64,000 nt of DNA from Hydractinia symbiolongicarpus (Eukaryota; Cnidaria; Hydrozoa; Anthoathecata; Hydractiniidae), in NCBI RefSeq assembly GCF_029227915.1, contig NC_079882.1:16630501-16694500 (forward strand). The letters are read 5' to 3'. A program made the position numbers and the translations under genes. The notes under the pieces were generated by a model. It was not told where the DNA came from. It was given only the letters and a program-made list of their open reading frames with translations, and ran no database searches. The first letter of the stretch is position 1; every line of letters starts with the position of its first letter. Below, piece by piece: positions 50,201 through 61,632 of this stretch.

Positions 50201-53200
50201 GCCTTTATAGGACTGTGCACGTATTTAAGAGTGTTGTAAGGCAACAGCGATAATGAAAACGACTTGGGACGTTGTAGCGCATTGAGACTGGAAGGACTAG
50301 GCCAATGGTGACCTGCGCAGACCGGTGAAACAACGTGATTAACGTGTAAGGCCTTTATTAGACTGCAAAGGGCAATACTACAGCCTTTATAGGACTGTGC
50401 ACGTAGTTAAGAGTGTCTTAAGGCAACGGCGCTAATGAAAACGACTTGAGACGTTGTAGCACATTGAGACTGGAAGGACTAGGCCAATGGAAACCTGCAC
50501 AGGCAAATGGAACAACGTGATTACGTGTGAGGCCTTTATTAGACTGCAAAGGGCCATATTACAGCCTCTATAGCACTGTGCACGTAGTTAAGAGTGTCTT
50601 AAGGCAACGGCGCTAATGAAAACGACTTGGGACGTAGTAGCACATGGAGACTGGAAGGACCAGACCAATGGTAACCTGCGCAGGCAGGTGAAACCACGTG
50701 ATTTACGTATGAAGCCTTTACTAGACTGCAAAAGGCCAAATTACAGCCTTCATAGGACGGTGCACGTAGTTAAGAGTGTCTTAAGGCAACGGCGCTAATG
50801 AAAACGACTTGAGACGTTGTAGCACATTGAGATTGGAAGGACTAGGCCAATGGAAACCTGCACAGGCAAATGGAACAATGTGATTTACGTGTGAGGCCTT
50901 TATTAGACTGCAAAAGGCCATAATACAGCCTTTATAGGACTAGGACGTAGTTAAGAGTGTTGTAAGGCAACTTCTCTAATGAAAACGACTTGGGACGTTG
51001 TAGGGCATTGAGACTGGAAAGACTAGGCCAATGGAAACCTGCGCAGACCGGTGAAACCACGTGATTTACGTGTGAGGCCTTTATTAGACTGCAAAAGGCC
51101 ATATTACAGCCTTAAAAGGACTGTGCAAGTATTTAAGAGTGTTGTAAGGCAACAGCGATAATAAAAACGACTTGAGACGTTGTAGCACATTGAGACTGGA
51201 AGGACTAGACCAATGGTAACCTGCGCAGGCAGATGGAACCACGTGATTTACGTGTGAGGCCTTTATTAGATTGCAAAAGGCCAAATGACAGCCTTTATAG
51301 GACGGTGCACGTAGTTAAGAGTGTCTTAAGGCAACGGCGCTAATGAAAACGACTTGAGACGTTGTAGCACATTGAGATTGGAAGGACTAGGCCAATGGAA
51401 ACCTGCACAGGCAAATGGAACAACGTGATTTACGTGTGAGGCCTTTATTAGACTGCAAAAGGCCATAATACAGCCTTTATAGGACTAGGACGTAGTTAAG
51501 AGTGTTCTAAGGCAACTTCGCTAATGAAAACGACTTGGGACGTTGTAGGGCATTGAGACTGGAAAGACTAGGCCAATGGAAACCTGCGCAGACCGGTGGA
51601 ACCACGTGATTTACGTGTGAGGCCTTTATTAGACTGCAAAAGGCCATATTACAGCCTTTATAGGACTGTGCAAGTATTTAAGAGTGTTGTAAGGCAACAG
51701 CGATAATAAAAACGACTTGAGACGTTGTAGCTCATTTAGACTGGAAGGAATAGTCCAATGGTAACCTGCACAGACCGGTAAAACCACGTCATTAACGTGT
51801 GAGGCCTTTATTACACTGCAAAAGGCCAAATTACAGCCTTTATAGGACTGTGAACGTAGTTAAGAGTGTTCTAAGGCAACGGCGCTAATGAAAACGACTT
51901 GGGACATTGTAGCGCATTGAGACTGGAAGGACTAGGTCAATGGTGACCTGCGCAGACCTGTGAAACCACGTGATTAACGTGTGAGGCCTTTATTAGACTG
52001 CAAAAGGCCATATTACAGACTTTTTAAGTCTGTGCACGTAGTTAACAGTGTCTTAAGGCAACGGCGCTAATGAAAGCGACTTGAGACGTTGTAGCACATT
52101 GAGACTGGAAGAATTAGACCAATGGTAACCTGCGCAGGCAGATGGAACCACGTGATTTACGTGTGAGGCCTTTATTAGATTGCAAAAGGTGATATTGCAG
52201 CCTTTATAGGACTGTGCACGTAGTTAAGAGTGTTGTACGGCAACGGCGCTAATGAAAACGACTTGAGACGTTGTAGCACATTTAGACTGGAAGGAATAGT
52301 CCAATGGTAACCTGCGCAGACCGGTGAAACCACGTCATTAACGTGTGAGGCCTTTATTAGACTGCAAAAGGCCAAATTACAGCCTTTATAGGACTGTGAA
52401 CGTAGTTAAGAGTGTTCTAAGGCCACGGCGCTAAGGAAAACCACTTGAAACATTGTAGTGCATTGAGACTGGAAGGAATAGTCCAATGGTATCCTGCGCA
52501 GGCAGATGGAACAACGTGATTTACGTGTGAGGCCGTTATTAGATTTCAAAAGGCGATATTGCAGCCTTTATAGGACTGTGCACGTAGTTAAGAGTGTTGT
52601 AAAGCAACGGCGCTAATGAAAACGACTTGGGACGTTGTAGCACATTGAGACTGAAAGGACTAGACCAATGGTAACCTGCGCACGCAGGTGAAACCACGTG
52701 ATTTACGTATGAAGCCTTTACTAGACTGCAAAAGGCCAAATTACAGCCTTTATAGGACTTTGCACGTGGTTATGAGTGTTGTAAGGCAACGGTGCTAATG
52801 AAAACGACTTGGGACGTTGTAGCGCATTGAGACTGGAAGGACTAGGTCAATGGTGACCTGCGCAGACCGGTGAAACCACGTGATTAACGTGTGAGGCCTT
52901 TATTAGACTGCAAAGGGCAATACTACAGCCTTTATAGGACTGTGCACGTAGTTAAGAGTGTCTTAAGGCCACGGCGCTAAGGAAAACCACTTGAAACGTT
53001 GTAGCGCATTGAGACTGGAACGACTAGTCCAATGGTAACCTGCACAGGCAGATGGAACCATGTGATTTACGTGTGAGGCCTCTATTAGACTGCAAAAGGC
53101 CAAATAACAGCCTTTATAGGACTGTGCAAGTATTTAAGAGTGTTGTAAGGCAACAGCGATAATGAAAACGACTTGAGACGTTGTAGCACATTTAGACTGG

Positions 53201-53630
53201 AAGGAATAGTCTAATGGTAACCTGCGCAGACCGGTGAAACCACGTCATTAACGTGTGAGGCCTTTATTAGACTGCAAAAGGCCAAATTACAGCCTTTATA
53301 GGACTGTGAACGTAGTTAAGAGTGTTCTAAGGCCACGGCGCTAAGGAAAACCACTTGAAACGTTGTAGTGCATTGAGACTGGAAGGAATAGTCCAATGGT
53401 AACCTGCGCAGGCAGATGGAACCACGTGATTTACGTGTGAGGACTTTATTTGTCTGCAAAAGGCCATATTACAGCCTTTATAGGACTGTGCATGTAGTTA
53501 AGAGTGTTGTAAAGCAACGGCGCTAATGAAAACGACTTGGGACGTTGTAGCACATTGAGACTGAAAGGACTAGACCAATGGTAACCTGCGCAGACAGGTG
53601 AAACCACGCGATTTACGTGTGAGGCCTTTA
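50201..53630. repeat. 6546-bp-offset segmental duplication, copy 1
   Basis: About 3.43 kb recurs at 56,747-60,176 with almost no differences. I noted only a handful, for example CTTCTCTAATG versus CTTCGCTAATG near 50,957, GGTGGAACC versus GGTGAAACC near 51,597, and AACATTGTAG versus AACGTTGTAG near 52,452. Rare private variants are shared: GACGTAGTAGCAC, CCTTAAAAGGAC, ACTTTTTAAGTC, GGAAGAATTAG. Confidence 0.88.
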
Positions 53631-56600
53631 TTAGACTGCAAAAGGCCATATTACAGCCTTTATAGGACTGTGCAGGTAGTTAAGAGTGTCTTAAGGCCAC
53701 GGCGCTAAGGAAAACCGCTTGGAACGTTGTAGTGCTTTGAGACTGGAAGGAATAGTCCAATGGTAACCAGCGCAGGCAGATGGAACCACGTGATTTACGT
53801 GTGAGGCCTTTATTAGATTTCAAAAGGCGATATTGCAGCCTTTATAGGACTGTGCACGTAGTTAAGAGTGTTGTAAAGCAACGGCGCTAATGAAAACGAC
53901 TTAGGACGTTGTAGCGCATTGAGACTGGAAGGACTAGGCCAATGGTGACCTGCGCAGACCGGTGAAACCACGTGATTAACGTGTGAGGCCTTTATTAGAC
54001 TGCAAAGGGCAATACTACAGCCTTTATAGGACTGTGCACGTAGTTAAGAGTGTCTTAAGGCAACGGTGCTAATGAAAACGACTTGAGACGTTGTAGCACA
54101 TTGAGACTGGAAGGACTAGGCCAATGGAAACCTGCACAGGGAAATGGAACAACGTGATTTACGTGTGAGGCCTTTATTAGACTGCAAAGGGCCATATTAC
54201 AACCTTTATAGGACTGTGCACGTAGTTAAGAGTGTCTTAAGGCAAAGGCGCTAATGAAAACGACTTGGGACGTTGTAGCACATGGAGACTGGAAGGACTA
54301 GACCAATGGTAACGTGCGCAGGCAGGTGAAACCACGTGATTTACGTATGAAGCCCTTACTAGACTGCAAAGGGCCAAATTACAGCCTTTATAGGACTGTG
54401 CACGTAGTTAAGAGTGTTGTAAGGCAACGGCGTTAATGAAAACGACTTGGGACGTTGTAGCGCATTGAGACTGGAATGACTAGGCCAATGGTGACCTGCG
54501 CAGACCGGTGAAACCACGTGATTTACGTGTGAGGCCTTTATTAGACTGCAAAAGGCCATATTACAGCCTTTATAGGACTGTGCACGTATTTAAGAGTGTT
54601 GTAAGGCAACAGCGATAATGAAAACAACTTGGGACGTTGTAGCGCATTGAGACTGGAAGGACTAGGCCAATGGTGACCTGCGCAGACCGGTGAAACCACG
54701 TGATTAACGTGTGAGGCCTTTATTAGACTGCAAAGGGCAATACTACAGCCTTTATAGGACTGTGCACGTAGTTAAGAGTGTCTTAAGGCAACGGCGCTAA
54801 TGAAAACGACTTGAGACGTTGTAGCACATTGAGACTGGAAGGACTAGGCCAATGGAAACCTGCACAGGCAAATGGAACAACGTGATTACGTGTGAGGCCT
54901 TTATTAGACTGCAAAGGGCCATATTACAGCCTCTATAGGACTGTGCACGTAGTTAAGAGTGTCTTAAGGCAACGGCGCTAATGAAAACGACTTGGGACGT
55001 TGTAGCACATGGAGACTGGAAGGACCAGACCAATGGTAACCTGCGCAGGCAGGTGAAACCACGTGATTTACGTATGAAGCCTTTACTAGACTGCAAAAGG
55101 CCAAATTACAGCCTTTACAGGACGGTGCACGTAGTTAAGAGTGTCTTAAGGCAACGGCGCTAATGAAAACGACTTGAGACGTTGTAGCACATTGAGATTG
55201 GAAGGACTAGGCCAATGGAAACCTGCACAGGCAAATGGAACAACGTGATTTACGTGTGAGGCCTTTATTAGACTGCAAAAGGCCATAATACAGCCTTTAT
55301 AGGACTAGGACGTAGTTAAGAGTGTTCTAAGGCAACTTCGCTAATGAAAACGACTTGGGACGTTGTAGCACATGGAGACTGGAAGGACCAGACCAATGGT
55401 AACCTGCGCAGGCAGGTGAAACCACGTGATTTACGTATGAAGCCTTTACTAGACTGCAAAAGGCCAAATTACAGCCTTTACAGGACGGTGCACGTAGTTA
55501 AGAGTGTCTTAAGGCAACGGCGCTAATGAAAACGACTTGAGACGTTGTAGCACATTGAGATTGGAAGGACTAGGCCAATGGAAACCTGCACAGGCAAATG
55601 GAACAACGTGATTTACGTGTGAGGCCTTTATTAGACTGCAAAAGGCCATAATACAGCCTTTATAGGACTAGGACGTAGTTAAGAGTGTTCTAAGGCAACT
55701 TCGCTAATGAAAACGACTTGGGACGTTGTAGGGCATTGAGACTGGAAAGAATAGGCCAATGGAAACCTGCGCAGACCGGTGAAATCACGTGATTTACGTG
55801 TGAGGCCTTTATTAGACTGCAAAAGGCCATATTACAGCCTTTATAGGACTGTGCAAGTATTTAAGAGTGTTGTAAGGCAACGGCGCTAATGAAAACGACT
55901 TGGGACGTTGCAGCGCATTGAGACTGGAAGGACTAGGTCAATGGTGACCTGCGCAGACCTGTGAAACCACGTGATTAACGTGTGAGGCCTTTATTAGACT
56001 GCAAAAGGCCATATTACAGACTTTATAGGACTGTGCACGTAGTTAAGAGTGTCTTAAGGCAACGGTGCTAATGAAAACGACTTGAGACGTTGTAGCACAT
56101 TGAGACTGGAAGGACTAGGCCAATGGAAACCTGCACAGGGAAATGGAACAACGTGATTTACGTGTGAGGCCTTTATTAGACTGCAAAGGGCCATATTACA
56201 ACCTTTATAGGACTGTGCACGTAGTTAAGAGTGTCTTAAGGCAACGGCGCTAATGAAAACGACTTGGGACGTTGTAGCACATGGAGACTGGAAGGACTAG
56301 ACCAATGGTAACGTGCGCAGGCAGGTGAAACCACGTGATTTACGTATGAAGCCCTTACTAGACTGCAAAGGGCCAAATTACAGCCTTTATAGGACTGTGC
56401 ACGTAGTTAAGAGTGTTGTAAGGCAACGGCGTTAATGAAAACGACTTGGGACGTTGTAGCGCATTGAGACTGGAATGACTAGGCCAATGGTGACCTGCGC
56501 AGACCGGTGAAACCACGTGATTTACGTGTGAGGCCTTTATTAGACTGCAAAAGGCCATATTACAGCCTTTATAGGACTGTGCACGTATTTAAGAGTGTTG

Positions 56601-56746
56601 TAAGGCAACAGCGATAATGAAAACGACTTGGGACGTTGTAGCGCATTGAGACTGGAAGGACTAGGCCAATGGTGACCTGCGCAGACCGGTGAAACCACGT
56701 GATTAACGTGTGAGGCCTTTATTAGACTGCAAAGGGCAATACTACA
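53631..56746. repeat. Satellite block matching 61.6-63.9 kb, with internal duplications
   Basis: 53,631-55,370 matches 61,633-63,370 at an offset of 8002 bp. After that the offset is 7639 bp, because this copy has an extra 363 bp (see the next entry). 54.05-54.77 kb also recurs at 56.05-56.77 kb at an offset of 1999 bp (11 monomers). A chimeric monomer near 55.86 kb joins a GTGCAAGTATTT front to a GTTGCAGCGC back. Confidence 0.82.
54981..55706. repeat. Two-monomer (363-bp) local tandem duplication
   Basis: Two consecutive monomers starting with the CATGGAG/GACCAGACC unit at 54,981 are repeated at 55,344. The corresponding place at 62,98x-63,37x has them only once. All shared variants (CCTTTACAGGACGG, CACATTGAGATTGG, GGACTAGGACG) are identical in both copies as far as I can read. 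Confidence 0.85.
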
Positions 56747-59700
56747 GCCTTTATAGGACTGTGCACGTATTTAAGAGTGTTGTAAGGCAACAGCGATAAT
56801 GAAAACGACTTGGGACGTTGTAGCGCATTGAGACTGGAAGGACTAGGCCAATGGTGACCTGCGCAGACCGGTGAAACAACGTGATTAACGTGTAAGGCCT
56901 TTATTAGACTGCAAAGGGCAATACTACAGCCTTTATAGGACTGTGCACGTAGTTAAGAGTGTCTTAAGGCAACGGCGCTAATGAAAACGACTTGAGACGT
57001 TGTAGCACATTGAGACTGGAAGGACTAGGCCAATGGAAACCTGCACAGGCAAATGGAACAACGTGATTACGTGTGAGGCCTTTATTAGACTGCAAAGGGC
57101 CATATTACAGCCTCTATAGCACTGTGCACGTAGTTAAGAGTGTCTTAAGGCAACGGCGCTAATGAAAACGACTTGGGACGTAGTAGCACATGGAGACTGG
57201 AAGGACCAGACCAATGGTAACCTGCGCAGGCAGGTGAAACCACGTGATTTACGTATGAAGCCTTTACTAGACTGCAAAAGGCCAAATTACAGCCTTCATA
57301 GGACGGTGCACGTAGTTAAGAGTGTCTTAAGGCAACGGCGCTAATGAAAACGACTTGAGACGTTGTAGCACATTGAGATTGGAAGGACTAGGCCAATGGA
57401 AACCTGCACAGGCAAATGGAACAATGTGATTTACGTGTGAGGCCTTTATTAGACTGCAAAAGGCCATAATACAGCCTTTATAGGACTAGGACGTAGTTAA
57501 GAGTGTTGTAAGGCAACTTCGCTAATGAAAACGACTTGGGACGTTGTAGGGCATTGAGACTGGAAAGACTAGGCCAATGGAAACCTGCGCAGACCGGTGA
57601 AACCACGTGATTTACGTGTGAGGCCTTTATTAGACTGCAAAAGGCCATATTACAGCCTTAAAAGGACTGTGCAAGTATTTAAGAGTGTTGTAAGGCAACA
57701 GCGATAATAAAAACGACTTGAGACGTTGTAGCACATTGAGACTGGAAGGACTAGACCAATGGTAACCTGCGCAGGCAGATGGAACCACGTGATTTACGTG
57801 TGAGGCCTTTATTAGATTGCAAAAGGCCAAATGACAGCCTTTATAGGACGGTGCACGTAGTTAAGAGTGTCTTAAGGCAACGGCGCTAATGAAAACGACT
57901 TGAGACGTTGTAGCACATTGAGATTGGAAGGACTAGGCCAATGGAAACCTGCACAGGCAAATGGAACAACGTGATTTACGTGTGAGGCCTTTATTAGACT
58001 GCAAAAGGCCATAATACAGCCTTTATAGGACTAGGACGTAGTTAAGAGTGTTCTAAGGCAACTTCGCTAATGAAAACGACTTGGGACGTTGTAGGGCATT
58101 GAGACTGGAAAGACTAGGCCAATGGAAACCTGCGCAGACCGGTGAAACCACGTGATTTACGTGTGAGGCCTTTATTAGACTGCAAAAGGCCATATTACAG
58201 CCTTTATAGGACTGTGCAAGTATTTAAGAGTGTTGTAAGGCAACAGCGATAATAAAAACGACTTGAGACGTTGTAGCTCATTTAGACTGGAAGGAATAGT
58301 CCAATGGTAACCTGCACAGACCGGTAAAACCACGTCATTAACGTGTGAGGCCTTTATTACACTGCAAAAGGCCAAATTACAGCCTTTATAGGACTGTGAA
58401 CGTAGTTAAGAGTGTTCTAAGGCAACGGCGCTAATGAAAACGACTTGGGACATTGTAGCGCATTGAGACTGGAAGGACTAGGTCAATGGTGACCTGCGCA
58501 GACCTGTGAAACCACGTGATTAACGTGTGAGGCCTTTATTAGACTGCAAAAGGCCATATTACAGACTTTTTAAGTCTGTGCACGTAGTTAACAGTGTCTT
58601 AAGGCAACGGCGCTAATGAAAGCGACTTGAGACGTTGTAGCACATTGAGACTGGAAGAATTAGACCAATGGTAACCTGCGCAGGCAGATGGAACCACGTG
58701 ATTTACGTGTGAGGCCTTTATTAGATTGCAAAAGGTGATATTGCAGCCTTTATAGGACTGTGCACGTAGTTAAGAGTGTTGTACGGCAACGGCGCTAATG
58801 AAAACGACTTGAGACGTTGTAGCACATTTAGACTGGAAGGAATAGTCCAATGGTAACCTGCGCAGACCGGTGAAACCACGTCATTAACGTGTGAGGCCTT
58901 TATTAGACTGCAAAAGGCCAAATTACAGCCTTTATAGGACTGTGAACGTAGTTAAGAGTGTTCTAAGGCCACGGCGCTAAGGAAAACCACTTGAAACGTT
59001 GTAGTGCATTGAGACTGGAAGGAATAGTCCAATGGTATCCTGCGCAGGCAGATGGAACAACGTGATTTACGTGTGAGGCCGTTATTAGATTTCAAAAGGC
59101 GATATTGCAGCCTTTATAGGACTGTGCACGTAGTTAAGAGTGTTGTAAAGCAACGGCGCTAATGAAAACGACTTGGGACGTTGTAGCACATTGAGACTGA
59201 AAGGACTAGACCAATGGTAACCTGCGCACGCAGGTGAAACCACGTGATTTACGTATGAAGCCTTTACTAGACTGCAAAAGGCCAAATTACAGCCTTTATA
59301 GGACTTTGCACGTGGTTATGAGTGTTGTAAGGCAACGGTGCTAATGAAAACGACTTGGGACGTTGTAGCGCATTGAGACTGGAAGGACTAGGTCAATGGT
59401 GACCTGCGCAGACCGGTGAAACCACGTGATTAACGTGTGAGGCCTTTATTAGACTGCAAAGGGCAATACTACAGCCTTTATAGGACTGTGCACGTAGTTA
59501 AGAGTGTCTTAAGGCCACGGCGCTAAGGAAAACCACTTGAAACGTTGTAGCGCATTGAGACTGGAACGACTAGTCCAATGGTAACCTGCACAGGCAGATG
59601 GAACCATGTGATTTACGTGTGAGGCCTCTATTAGACTGCAAAAGGCCAAATAACAGCCTTTATAGGACTGTGCAAGTATTTAAGAGTGTTGTAAGGCAAC

Positions 59701-60176
59701 AGCGATAATGAAAACGACTTGAGACGTTGTAGCACATTTAGACTGGAAGGAATAGTCTAATGGTAACCTGCGCAGACCGGTGAAACCACGTCATTAACGT
59801 GTGAGGCCTTTATTAGACTGCAAAAGGCCAAATTACAGCCTTTATAGGACTGTGAACGTAGTTAAGAGTGTTCTAAGGCCACGGCGCTAAGGAAAACCAC
59901 TTGAAACGTTGTAGTGCATTGAGACTGGAAGGAATAGTCCAATGGTAACCTGCGCAGGCAGATGGAACCACGTGATTTACGTGTGAGGACTTTATTTGTC
60001 TGCAAAAGGCCATATTACAGCCTTTATAGGACTGTGCATGTAGTTAAGAGTGTTGTAAAGCAACGGCGCTAATGAAAACGACTTGGGACGTTGTAGCACA
60101 TTGAGACTGAAAGGACTAGACCAATGGTAACCTGCGCAGACAGGTGAAACCACGCGATTTACGTGTGAGGCCTTTA
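56747..60176. repeat. 6546-bp-offset segmental duplication, copy 2
   Basis: Near-identical copy of 50,201-53,630 (about 19 monomers). Its start is marked by GAAACAACGTGATTAACGTG with GTAAGGCC near 56,873-56,895. It ends in the unit beginning TTAGATTGC at 60,177, where the array begins a further repeat of the last eight monomers. Confidence 0.88.
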
Positions 60177-61632
60177 TTAGATTGCAAAAGGTGATATTGC
60201 AGCCTTTATAGGACTGTGCACGTAGTTAAGAGTGTTGTACGGCAACGGCGCTAATGAAAACGACTTGAGACGTTGTAGCACATTTAGACTGGAAGGAATA
60301 GTCCAATGGTAACCTGCGCAGACCGGTGAAACCACGTCATTAACGTGTGAGGCCTTTATTAGACTGCAAAAGGCCAAATTACAGCCTTTATAGGACTGTG
60401 AACGTAGTTAAGAGTGTTCTAAGGCCACGGCGCTAAGGAAAACCACTTGAAACGTTGTAGTGCATTGAGACTGGAAGGAATAGTCCAATGGTATCCTGCG
60501 CAGGCAGATGGAACAACGTGATTTACGTGTGAGGCCGTTATTAGATTTCAAAAGGCGATATTGTAGCCTTTATAGGACTGTGCACGTAGTTAAGAGTGTT
60601 GTAAAGCAACGGCGCTAATGAAAACGACTTGGGACGTTGTAGCACATTGAGACTGAAAGGACTAAACCAATGGTAACCTGCGCACGCAGGTGAAACCACG
60701 TGATTTACGTATGAAGCCTTTACTAGACTGCAAAAGGCCAAATTACAGCCTTTATAGGACTTTGCACGTGGTTATGAGTGTTGTAAGGCAACGGTGCTAA
60801 TGAAAACGACTTGGGACGTTGTAGCGCATTGAGACTGGAAGGACTAGGTCAATGGTGACCTGCGCAGACCGGTGAAACCACGTGATTAACGTGTGAGGCC
60901 TTTATTAGACTGCAAAGGGCAATACTACAGCCTTTATAGGACTGTGCACGTAGTTAAGAGTGTCTTAAGGCCACGGCGCTAAGGAAAACCACTTGAAACG
61001 TTGTAGCGCATTGAGACTGGAACGACTAGTCCAATGGTAACCTGCACAGGCAGATGGAACCATGTGATTTACGTGTGAGGCCTCTATTAGACTGCAAAAG
61101 GCCAAATAACAGCCTTTATAGGACTGTGCAAGTATTTAAGAGTGTTGTAAGGCAACAGCGATAATGAAAACGACTTGAGACGTTGTAGCACATTTAGACT
61201 GGAAGGAATAGTCTAATGGTAACCTGCGCAGACCGGTGAAACCACGTCATTAACGTGTGAGGCCTTTATTAGACTGCAAAAGGCCAAATTACAGCCTTTA
61301 TAGGACTGTGAACGTAGTTAAGAGTGTTCTAAGGCCACGGCGCTAAGGAAAACCACTTGAAACGTTGTAGTGCATTGAGACTGGAAGGAATAGTCCAATG
61401 GTAACCTGCGCAGGCAGATGGAACCACGTGATTTACGTGTGAGGACTTTATTTGTCTGCAAAAGGCCATATTACAGCCTTTATAGGACTGTGCATGTAGT
61501 TAAGAGTGTTGTAAAGCAACGGCGCTAATGAAAACGACTTGGGACGTTGTAGCACATTGAGACTGAAAGGACTAGACCAATGGTAACCTGCGCAGACAGG
61601 TGAAACCACGCGATTTACGTGTGAGGCCTTTA
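60177..61632. repeat. 1456-bp (eight-monomer) tandem copy of 58,721-60,176
   Basis: 58,721-60,176 and 60,177-61,632 are head-to-tail copies, and both match 52,175-53,630. I noted very few differences (ATATTGTAGCC versus ATATTGCAGCC near 60,564; GACTAAACC versus GACTAGACC near 60,665). This is among the best-conserved duplications in the window, which suggests a recent event. Confidence 0.87.

Noticed and set aside
50201-60176. Near-identical 3.4 kb copies taken as proof of very recent duplication
   Set aside because: Kept only as a likely reading. In satellite arrays near-identity may also come from gene conversion or from an assembly error, which cannot be told apart from the sequence alone.
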